The notes beneath the pieces were generated by a model. The model made no database searches. It had not been told where the DNA came from and worked only from the letters and a program-made list of their open reading frames with translations. A stretch of DNA of 43,247 bases from SZUA-76 sp945787585 (GTDB lineage: Bacteria; Pseudomonadota; Gammaproteobacteria; SZUA-140): NCBI GenBank assembly GCA_947258425.1, contig CAMYIG010000021.1:1-43247 (forward strand), given 5' to 3'. Made by a program: the position numbers and the translations under genes. Shown one piece after another: positions 18,300 to 25,119 of the stretch (position 1 is its first letter; each line of letters begins with the position of its first letter).

Positions 18300-19835
18300 C
18301 TACGATTTTTGCATCTGCTGCTGGAAGGTAATCTCAATAAACTCCGCAGGACGTGAAATTGCGACCAGTACAGTGACACGTAAAATGCCTTCCAGTATAT
18401 CTTCCGATGTCATCGTTTCACCGAGACCAACATTAACACTAAAGGCATCATCAGGACTTGCCCCAGCCAGTCCACCGCGCTTCCAGATGCCCGTTAGAAA
18501 ATTTCGGATCATACTCTTAATGGTCACCCAGGTATTGGCTGTGTTCGGCTCAAACACATAGGCTTTGGTCGCCAGTCGAATAGACTCTTCAAGCATAATC
18601 ATTGTGCGACGCACATTGACATAACGCCAGTCGAGACTATTACCATCAAGCGTACGCGCACCCCACACCAATGTTCCTTCACCGATAAATGAACGAATTG
18701 CATTAATCGATTTACCCTGTGTGGTAACATTCAGATCTTCCTGCTCATCATGCGTAATGTTTACAGCAGGCGTGACCACGGCATTCAAACTAACATTGGC
18801 AGGCGCTTTCCATACGCCTCGCGTGTTATCCACCATTGTATAAACACCTGCCATCGCAGCCGCTGGCGGCAACAAATTAAGTTGCTCACGCATCTCTTTA
18901 ATCAGATTACCATATAGCGGGCTGGTTGCTCGCAGGCTCTTATTTAAAAGCATCTTATCGGCAATAATCTCTTCATCAGATTTTCCATCCCAGGTACTGG
19001 TGATGTTATTGATCATTTCGACTTGCTGTGCAGCTTTTGGAGTGCTATTTTCATCCGCTGCTTCACCTACTCCTAACTCAGTACGCAGTAGTCCTTGCAG
19101 CACATCGGGATTGGATACGTTTTCAAAGCCCAGCTCATTTTCCTGCACAATGGTGGTATTCACCCACGGATAATAAGCTGTCGCAAAATCGAGGTAGTTG
19201 ATACCAAGCGCGGAACGAAACTCATCAATGCAATCGCCCGCAGGGTCCTGACGATCTTTTTCACCCCCCCACACATCAAGAATAGCGATACGGTTACGCA
19301 TTTTTCCGCCACAATGGGCAAGCGCTGCCTGCTGTACGCTGATGCTATCCGCTGCTTCCAGCAGCACTGTTTCAGGCACGACCACCATCGTAGGTTCCTG
19401 CTCTTTAACCAACAGGCCAATACCTTTAGACAGCTTGGCTGCTTCCACATCATCACCGTATTTACCAACCGAAACGATATAACAGGGACCGCCGCCATTC
19501 TGAAAAAACAGCAACATGCTGTAATAAAGCAGGTATTTACCCGCATTTTGATTTAACAGGTACTCTTTTTTAGTGAGTAAAAAGGCGGCTTCTTCGAATG
19601 AATCAGCTGGCTTTTCTGTAATCTCAAAGCTTGCTGACGGCGCAAAACCGAAATAGTTATGAAATTCAGACATAGAGGTAATGCGCCACGGCTTATTAGC
19701 CAGCGACTTGCCTTTATTATCTGCTCTTTCTGTGTAGCCAATAAAGGCTGGTACTGCTGTCGCAACTTCAACAACAGAGTTTGGAAAGGCGTTCTTCTCT
19801 ACGATATAGACGCCAGGCGTTTTCATCTGTCCCAT
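18300..19835 (-). CDS. eCIS contractile tail sheath protein
   Basis: A 511-residue phage-type sheath protein. The N-terminus MKTPGVYIVEKNAFPNSV then EVATAVPAFIGYTERA is the standard eCIS sheath start. The middle has RIAILDVWGG and DFATAYYPWVNTTIV, and the C-terminal contractile domain contains GEGTLVWGARTLDGNSLDWR, YVNVRRTMIMLEESIRLATK and FIEITFQQQMQKS. It should polymerise around the tube and contract to drive injection. A good AGGGAG precedes the ATG. There is only one sheath gene here, whereas PVC and Afp have three, so this locus is closer in gene content to single-sheath eCIS types. Confidence 0.96.
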   Translation of the reverse strand: MGQMKTPGVYIVEKNAFPNSVVEVATAVPAFIGYTERADNKGKSLANKPWRITSMSEFHNYFGFAPSASFEITEKPADSFEEAAFLLTKKEYLLNQNAGKYLLYYSMLLFFQNGGGPCYIVSVGKYGDDVEAAKLSKGIGLLVKEQEPTMVVVPETVLLEAADSISVQQAALAHCGGKMRNRIAILDVWGGEKDRQDPAGDCIDEFRSALGINYLDFATAYYPWVNTTIVQENELGFENVSNPDVLQGLLRTELGVGEAADENSTPKAAQQVEMINNITSTWDGKSDEEIIADKMLLNKSLRATSPLYGNLIKEMREQLNLLPPAAAMAGVYTMVDNTRGVWKAPANVSLNAVVTPAVNITHDEQEDLNVTTQGKSINAIRSFIGEGTLVWGARTLDGNSLDWRYVNVRRTMIMLEESIRLATKAYVFEPNTANTWVTIKSMIRNFLTGIWKRGGLAGASPDDAFSVNVGLGETMTSEDILEGILRVTVLVAISRPAEFIEITFQQQMQKS

Positions 19836-19855
19836 AATATCTCCCTTATATACAG

Positions 19856-20728
19856 TTAACAGTTAATATAAATTTCAGATACAACCTCATTTCTGCCGTC
19901 GATGACTTCACGCCCCAGACGTGCAATCTGCGCCATTGGCAATCGCTTGATAAGTACTTTATCGCTACCGTTTTCTTTCTCTCTTAACTGGAATCGATAA
20001 TTCGGATTCGCTTTTAATGACAATTTTTTAGTCGTTCGGAAAGTCAGCGCCTCACGCTGCCCCCCGACGGTCTCTTTTCCCAGAAACACGAATGCTGCAT
20101 TGCTATCAAGGTCAGATAAATAGACATTTTCACTGGCCAGTCGCCCCAGAAGGTAGTACTTCCAGAAGACTTCTCGTTCTTTTAATCTGATACAGTAGTG
20201 TTTAGGTACGACTTCGTTATCACTATCAACACGCATCAGGTCATTTTCTGTCATATGGATATTCACGACGAGAAGCGGCGGTCGATACCGCTCCCCACGA
20301 CTAAGAATTTCCGTTAGCTGGCTTGAGTCCAATCTTATGGTGTCGATCATAGTGGCATATTTGCCATCATGCAACTTGATCCGATCATCAATCAACTCAT
20401 CACGTTCACTACTATCAAAAAAAAGCACAGCACTCTCAACTTCAAGTGATGCATCGGTTCTGCTTTTAAATGTCGTATCATCTGCGACCACTTTAAACAC
20501 TAGATTTAGCGGCTCTGTATTATCTTCAGCGTAAAGTTGCAACGATTCTCTATCTTTCCTGTCGTACATCACGGTAATGCCACCTATCACAGGCTTGAGT
20601 AGCAATCCGGCGTTACCAATCACACGCGCCGTGCTCTCGGTCGGAATAAAATTTAGCCCGCGCACCACGCCATCTTCATAAAAGCCGTGCTCAACCGTGA
20701 TAGTAAATAGCGAGGCATAATTGACCAT
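19856..20728 (-). CDS. unrecognised eCIS-operon protein between cap and sheath genes
   Basis: I do not recognise this 290-residue protein. It has no signal peptide or membrane segment and reads as a soluble, beta-rich protein: many short alternating hydrophobic strands, such as ARVIGNAGLLLKPVIGGITV and LNLVFKVVADD, plus charged loops. The C-terminal part (FRTTKKLSLKANPNYRFQLR, RLPMAQIARLGREVIDGRN) is basic. It lies 20 bases after the cap gene and 20 bases before the sheath gene in the same operon, which argues for a structural role at the distal end of the tube or sheath (collar or cap partner). It is absent from the canonical PVC/Afp gene order. Confidence 0.6.
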   Translation of the reverse strand: MVNYASLFTITVEHGFYEDGVVRGLNFIPTESTARVIGNAGLLLKPVIGGITVMYDRKDRESLQLYAEDNTEPLNLVFKVVADDTTFKSRTDASLEVESAVLFFDSSERDELIDDRIKLHDGKYATMIDTIRLDSSQLTEILSRGERYRPPLLVVNIHMTENDLMRVDSDNEVVPKHYCIRLKEREVFWKYYLLGRLASENVYLSDLDSNAAFVFLGKETVGGQREALTFRTTKKLSLKANPNYRFQLREKENGSDKVLIKRLPMAQIARLGREVIDGRNEVVSEIYINC

Positions 20729-20748
20729 TTAATATCTCCAGACCCTCT

Positions 20749-21324
20749 TTAGTTACCCAGCATAAACTCTGGCTTTTTCAACAAATGGCTCTGCTGTTGA
20801 ATATCTCCGGCGTCAAACGTCACCATCCTCACCTTATAAAGCACAGAGGGCAGGTACTTTCCGCCTAACATCCCCCACATACTACTCAAATCCTGCATGC
20901 TCATGTTTTCAATATCCAACATGAGTTTTTCAATACGTTTATCTAACGCGGGTGTGTTGTGTTGATCCATCATGGGTTGACGCTGGAAATAACTGACTAC
21001 CGTCGAAATGAACTTAAGTCCCTCTGAGTAGTTACTGCCACTAAAATTCCCCGCCACCATGACATAAAGGTTCAAATAGAGCGGCGCGCTGGAAACAGTG
21101 GAACGCACCGCACCCGGTGCATTGAGATGCGCCATTTGCTGCGGCATGGTGTCTTTTTCAACGTTTACCAGAAAAATGGCTAATTTATTATTGACCTGTA
21201 CTGAGACCGAGCCATCCAGCTCCAATAAATTAGAAATCACCACCATATCTTCACTCAGTGAAAACGTACGCTTAATATATTGATTTAATTCATTGGCGAT
21301 ATGGCCAACAGCTGCATCAATCAC
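20749..21324 (-). CDS. eCIS cap/tail-terminator protein, DUF4255 (Pvc16/Afp16-like)
   Basis: A DUF4255-family protein, which caps the distal end of the tube and sheath. The C-terminal half carries the family signature: LYLNLYVMVAGNFSGSNYSE then GLKFISTVVSYFQ, NTPALDKRIEKLMLDIENMS, and DLSSMWGMLGGKYLPSVLYK followed by VRMVTFD. The frame is open back to a TTG at 21339. I prefer GTG 21324 (MIDAAVGHIANELNQYI), which matches the usual short N-terminus of the family and has a G-rich stretch about 8 bases upstream. It is the first gene of the eCIS operon, whereas in PVC and Afp the equivalent gene is last. Confidence 0.93.
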   Translation of the reverse strand: MIDAAVGHIANELNQYIKRTFSLSEDMVVISNLLELDGSVSVQVNNKLAIFLVNVEKDTMPQQMAHLNAPGAVRSTVSSAPLYLNLYVMVAGNFSGSNYSEGLKFISTVVSYFQRQPMMDQHNTPALDKRIEKLMLDIENMSMQDLSSMWGMLGGKYLPSVLYKVRMVTFDAGDIQQQSHLLKKPEFMLGN

Positions 21325-21695
21325 GTGACACGCCCCCAAGCATTACATTACCAATGGTAAAACAGATCTACATACAAGCATGCCAAGTCACATGCACATA
21401 CATAAACACCCAGATTTATCCATCATCGGAATAATGACACTAGCTTAATTATTTTTATACATTGCTGAATGCGGAACTGAGTATAGCCACTCTTTTTTTA
21501 TTAGTAAACAACCCTTTACTCGCGTACCTAAACATTAATATGTGACATAATTTTGTCATCTGCCATCCATCTTACTATCACTCTGCTATGCTATCGATAT
21601 AATCCTGCGCTTAACGATCATTAAGCCACTCGGCCAAGACATGCAGCAAGGGCCAAACATCGAATCGGCCAAAATTAGCCATCAAAAAATTAAAT
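21325..21695. other. divergent intergenic region (promoter region for eCIS operon and plus-strand gene)
   Basis: About 370 AT-rich bases lie between the first eCIS gene and the divergent TIM-barrel gene. It holds an interrupted palindrome TGACA-N6-TGTCA at 21543-21558 that could be an operator, and a TATAAT at 21598-21603. I see no gene, tRNA or repeat element in it. The eCIS promoter should lie here on the minus strand, but I could not point to a convincing box. Confidence 0.5.
21575..21603 (+). promoter_or_regulatory. candidate sigma-70-type promoter for the TIM-barrel gene
   Basis: A perfect TATAAT lies at 21598-21603, with CTATCA (3 of 6 matches) 17 bases upstream. This would place the transcription start near 21610, about 85 bases before the ATG. 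Support comes mainly from the -10 box. Confidence 0.3.
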
Positions 21696-22550
21696 ATGTT
21701 ATTCGCTTATAGTAGTAATGCCTTTACCCGTACCAGTCTATCGTCTGCGCTACAAGCCATCGCTGAGATCGGCTTTGATGGCGTGGAAATACTCTGCGAC
21801 CGACCTCATTGGTTTCCGGGTACGGTAGCGCCTGGCGAAGTCGATCGAATTGCGGCATTGCTTTACGAGCTAAACCTGACAGTCAGCAATCTTAATGCCA
21901 ATACTGCTACAGGTTATTACCACCCCCACCCTGCCATTAATCACTTTGAACCCGCTTTAACCAACCCCGACCCTGAGATGCGTCGCTGGCGTCAGCAGTA
22001 CACTATTGAAACAATCCGACTCGCCGCCCAACTTAACGCACCCTGTATCAGTATCACATCTGGAGAGCCCATCCCTGGCGTCACCAGAAATCAAGCTTCC
22101 GAAATAATGGTTGAAAGCCTTAAACCTATATGTGAAGAAGCTGCGCGGCATAATGTTAAAATTGGCATCGAATACGAGCCAGGATTAATTATCGAAAGCG
22201 CCGCAGATGTCATGGCTATCATGGCGCAGGTCAACTCACCAGCACTGGGTGTCAACTTCGACATTGGTCACTCTTATTTAATGCATGAAGATCCGGAGGA
22301 AACAGTGCAACTACTGGCAGGGCGTATCTGGAATGTACATGTCGAAGATATTAAGAACAACATCCACTTTCACCTTATACCCGGCGAAGGTGACTTACCT
22401 TTTAGTCGATACCTCAGCGCGCTCAATCGAATCAATTACCAGGGAGCACTAACCCTGGAACTCTACTCCTACCCTGAAAAACCGATTACAGCAGGAAAAG
22501 AAGGGCTTGCCTATCTGACCAGCTTACTTAATGACTCACGGGTAGATTAG
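21696..22550 (+). CDS. sugar phosphate isomerase/epimerase-like TIM-barrel protein
   Basis: A 284-residue member of the AP-endonuclease-2-type xylose-isomerase-like TIM barrels. Visible family features are EIGFDGVEILCDRPHW near the N-terminus, IGIEYEPG (metal-ligand Glu), GVNFDIGHSYL (Asp/His), WNVHVEDIKNN (His) and GALTLELYSYP (C-terminal Glu), so the metal site appears intact. There is no signal peptide. The substrate cannot be told from sequence. The ATG at 21696 has little Shine-Dalgarno character. EboE in the ebo operon at 30015-31208 is another TIM barrel of the same superfamily, so a link with ebo metabolism is possible although this gene is on the opposite strand beyond the pilus operon. 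Confidence 0.85.
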   Translation: MLFAYSSNAFTRTSLSSALQAIAEIGFDGVEILCDRPHWFPGTVAPGEVDRIAALLYELNLTVSNLNANTATGYYHPHPAINHFEPALTNPDPEMRRWRQQYTIETIRLAAQLNAPCISITSGEPIPGVTRNQASEIMVESLKPICEEAARHNVKIGIEYEPGLIIESAADVMAIMAQVNSPALGVNFDIGHSYLMHEDPEETVQLLAGRIWNVHVEDIKNNIHFHLIPGEGDLPFSRYLSALNRINYQGALTLELYSYPEKPITAGKEGLAYLTSLLNDSRVD

Positions 22551-22760
22551 CCAAGCACACACGTTGTCACCAGCTGTTTTTAAGGGTTACAGCTAATGAT
22601 GTACTCTTCAATTAAGCATGCTGCAGCTCAGACCATCACCATCATCAGCCATTCCTCATATTCCCCAATACCCCTAAAGTTTGTACACATTTTTGCCGAT
22701 AAAGTCTTTAGCGCACTCTGCCGCTATTCGCGCAGATCTAGATCTAGAGGGCCGCACACG

Positions 22761-23438
22761 ATGGATAAAATGCAAGTACCTAGAATTGGTGAGATTCTCC
22801 TCAAAGAAAAGCTCATTGAAGAATCCGCTATTCAAAAAGCGCTTGAGGAACAAAAATCCAAAGGCGGCATGCTCGGGCAGATACTGATTGATAGCAACAT
22901 CATCTCCAGTGAGCAGTTAAAGAAAGCGTTACAAATCCAGTTCAGGCACAAACTTGCCATCGCAGTCCTCTCATTCATCACAACCACCGTTATGCCAACA
23001 TCGCTTAAAGCAAGTGAATCAGCCTCATTAATGCTCATGGGGCACGTAGCACCGACAAGTGCTGTCACCATTAGTAGAAGCGTCTCATCAATGGCTAGCG
23101 CGCCATCTAAAAATAGCATGCCAAACCTGATGACCAGCGTTACCGAACAGAACAACAATCAAACAGGCTACTCAATACACCTCGAAGCAAAAAGCATGGA
23201 TGAGAGCGGACACCTTAGCCTCGCTAACGAAGATAATGGAAAACCGCTCCCCTATAAAATCACCTATGGCGATAAAGATGTCTATTTCTCAGATGGTGAA
23301 GCGTTAATTTCTGATGTCCAGGCCTCAAAAAGTAATAAAAAGATTGAAACCAAACAGCTTCTCATCAGCCCAGAAATGGCCGAAGACATGAACAACTACT
23401 TCACCGATACACTCACCATGGTCATCGTTGCAAAATAA
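22761..23438 (+). CDS. MshEN-domain/pilin fusion protein
   Basis: A 225-residue protein with an unusual architecture. Residues about 6-56 form an MshEN (T2SE N-terminal, PF05157-type) domain: RIGEILLKEKLIEESAIQKA then LEEQ, a short GG-containing spacer, and a second copy LGQILIDSNIISSEQLKKAL ending in QIQ. The pair of 24-residue motifs is the c-di-GMP-binding signature of MshE-type ATPases, and the first motif keeps its leading Arg. Residues about 60-82 (RHK, then LAIAVLSFITTTVMPTSLKA) look like a signal sequence or membrane anchor. The rest is a pilin domain clearly paralogous to the next gene (shared NNxTGY, LPYxxTY, DTLTxxIxAK). I chose ATG 22761 because AGAGGG precedes it; the frame is open to 22596 but that part looks non-coding. 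A cytoplasmic c-di-GMP sensor tethered to a periplasmic pilin-like domain is the simplest reading. Confidence 0.75.
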   Translation: MDKMQVPRIGEILLKEKLIEESAIQKALEEQKSKGGMLGQILIDSNIISSEQLKKALQIQFRHKLAIAVLSFITTTVMPTSLKASESASLMLMGHVAPTSAVTISRSVSSMASAPSKNSMPNLMTSVTEQNNNQTGYSIHLEAKSMDESGHLSLANEDNGKPLPYKITYGDKDVYFSDGEALISDVQASKSNKKIETKQLLISPEMAEDMNNYFTDTLTMVIVAK

Positions 23439-23636
23439 CCATCATCACATGCTCGGTCTATAGTTTTCAGCCATTCTGCCGTTATATATACATGAGAGCA
23501 CGGAGCCATACTGCCAGTTAAAGTTCAATCGGCAGCAGATCTAGTTAAAGATTCCCAGGGATTGATTAAGCGCGCTAATAAACCGCGTGTATTGTTCTGT
23601 CTAATAATATTTTATTTCTAGAGGAAGGTTAATATC

Positions 23637-24146
23637 ATGAATAAATTACCACTATCAAAAGTTTCGCTTAAACAGGCTCTCATTGGATGTGGACTTACAT
23701 TACTAGCCGGTTCTGCTGTAGCAGCACCAACAGGAAGCGTAACGCCAGGCGGAAATATCCCAGGCATTCTTGATGTGACCTTGACCGATGATGCAGGTAT
23801 CGCAGCACTCGACCTAACCATCAACGAACCAAACAGACTGATCACCACTGTCAACGAACGTACCAATAACAAAAATGGCTACACTGTTACATTAACCTCT
23901 TTAAATGGCACAACCTCAGGTGTGTTCTTAGGTGCCGTTGATGCGGAAACCCTTCCTTACACGATGACCTACAATGGCGTTGCTGTTGCCCTCGTCGCAG
24001 GCTCTGCTACCGTCACTGATGTCAATGCCAAGACCTTAGGCACCGGTGTAGATAAAGCCCTAAGAATTGCATACGACGGCACCGCTGTGTTTCTAGCGCC
24101 TGATGCATATGCAGACACGCTTACCTTCACCATCGCTGCTAAATAA
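23637..24146 (+). CDS. major pilin subunit of archaic-type chaperone-usher pilus
   Basis: A 169-residue secreted pilin. The signal peptide covers residues 1-30 (SLKQALIGCGLTLLAGSAVA, then APTGS). The mature part is a beta-rich incomplete Ig-like subunit with alternating hydrophobic residues, the NNKNGYTVTLTSLNG block, LPYTMTYNGVAVALVAGSA and the terminal YADTLTFTIAAK. It has no Cys in the mature chain, unlike many CsuA-type subunits. A strong AGAGGAAGG lies 8 bases before the ATG, fitting high expression. It is followed by a perfect hairpin and then the chaperone gene. Confidence 0.8.
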   Translation: MNKLPLSKVSLKQALIGCGLTLLAGSAVAAPTGSVTPGGNIPGILDVTLTDDAGIAALDLTINEPNRLITTVNERTNNKNGYTVTLTSLNGTTSGVFLGAVDAETLPYTMTYNGVAVALVAGSATVTDVNAKTLGTGVDKALRIAYDGTAVFLAPDAYADTLTFTIAAK

Positions 24147-24174
24147 TTACGCAATAAATAAGCGACAGTAACAA

Positions 24175-24207
24175 TCGGCCTGGTAATTGTCACGATTACC
24201 AGGCCGA
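24175..24207 (+). promoter_or_regulatory. perfect 13-bp intercistronic hairpin after the major pilin gene
   Basis: Arms 24175-24187 (TCGGCCTGGTAAT) and 24195-24207 are exact reverse complements around a 7-base loop. No T-run follows on either strand, so it is not a standard terminator. In other pilus operons, stem-loops at this position stabilise pilin mRNA and reduce read-through into the assembly genes. The same role is inferred here. Confidence 0.7.
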
Positions 24208-24226
24208 CTTCATAGAAGGAACCACT

Positions 24227-25024
24227 ATGTCACTCTCGATTGCGCTACGCATAACTTTGGTTGCGATCGCTGTAAGCATCAGCCTACCCGCACAAGCATT
24301 CAAACTAATACCCATCAAAGTCGATTTTTCCCCTACCGGCAAAAATCCCATCAAAGTCGATTTTTCCCCTACCGGCAAAAATTCGACCCAGGTTTTTAAA
24401 CTGGAAAATGACAGCGACACCGCCATTGCCGTACAAGTGTCTGCATTAAGCCGAGAAATGGATATAAACGGCAAAGAACGCTACCAGAATGCTGACAAAG
24501 ATTTTATTATATTTCCACCACAAATGGTGATCTCCCCACATAAAACACAGACTGTTCGAGTGCAGTGGGCTGGAAACGTAGCTCCCGCTCAGGAATTATC
24601 ATATCGACTTGTTGCAGAACAATTACCCATTGCCCTTAGTCGTGAAGCTTCCAATGGTGCACATGTAAACATCCTGATGCGTTATCTCGGCGCAATTTAT
24701 ATTGTTCCTGAGAATGCAAAGCACAACATCGTTGTCAACCGCATAGAAAAAGAACAAACCAGTAATGGTAATACAAACTTACTGCTTACCGTTGAGAACC
24801 AGGGAAATTCACATGCCATTTTAGGTGATCTATCGATAGAAGTTCCCACCGGTCGCAACATTAAAGGTGTAAGCGAAAAAATCAAACTGCCACCTTCAAA
24901 CCTGGAGGGCATGAACGGCGAAAATATTCTTGCCGGTCATAAACGCCGATTTTCAATACCATGGCCTAATCAACTGTTGTCAGTTCCAGAAAAGGTAAAA
25001 CTGGAATTCACACCATGGCGCTAA
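24227..25024 (+). CDS. periplasmic pilus chaperone
   Basis: A 265-residue PapD-superfamily chaperone. The signal peptide (residues 1-24) ends in LPAQA before FKLIPIK. The two-Ig-domain fold is indicated by STQVFKLENDSDTAIAVQVS, FIIFPPQMVISPHKTQTVRV then QW, YRLVAEQLPI (the D1 pattern) and LLLTVENQGNSHAILGDLSI in the second domain. It would hold the pilin, fusion protein and adhesin subunits by donor-strand complementation and hand them to the usher. The N-terminal strand contains a 12-residue exact duplication (see repeat at 24311-24382). AGAAGGA precedes the ATG. Confidence 0.9.
   Translation: MSLSIALRITLVAIAVSISLPAQAFKLIPIKVDFSPTGKNPIKVDFSPTGKNSTQVFKLENDSDTAIAVQVSALSREMDINGKERYQNADKDFIIFPPQMVISPHKTQTVRVQWAGNVAPAQELSYRLVAEQLPIALSREASNGAHVNILMRYLGAIYIVPENAKHNIVVNRIEKEQTSNGNTNLLLTVENQGNSHAILGDLSIEVPTGRNIKGVSEKIKLPPSNLEGMNGENILAGHKRRFSIPWPNQLLSVPEKVKLEFTPWR
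24311..24382 (+). repeat. exact 36-bp in-frame tandem duplication in chaperone gene
   Basis: Bases 24311-24346 and 24347-24382 are identical, each encoding PIKVDFSPTGKN. The repeat keeps frame and duplicates the first strand of the mature chaperone, next to the region that contacts subunits. Perfect identity, including third codon positions, implies a recent slippage event or an assembly duplication. Confidence 0.97.
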
Positions 25025-25119
25025 TTTATAAAACCAGCATGCGTATAAAGCACCTCACTTACATGATAACGGAGCAAAACTAAAACCATGGCAACCATGA
25101 CATAACTGAAGAGCACAAC

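Noticed and set aside
19095..19556. Plus-strand 153-codon open frame
   Set aside because: It lies wholly inside the sheath gene on the other strand, with His/Phe/Cys-rich non-protein-like composition and no ribosome-binding site.
22596..22760. Longer N-terminus for the MshEN/pilin fusion protein
   Set aside because: The 55 extra residues are low-quality and basic, with no ribosome-binding site at 22596. AGAGGG precedes ATG 22761, right before the MshEN motif.
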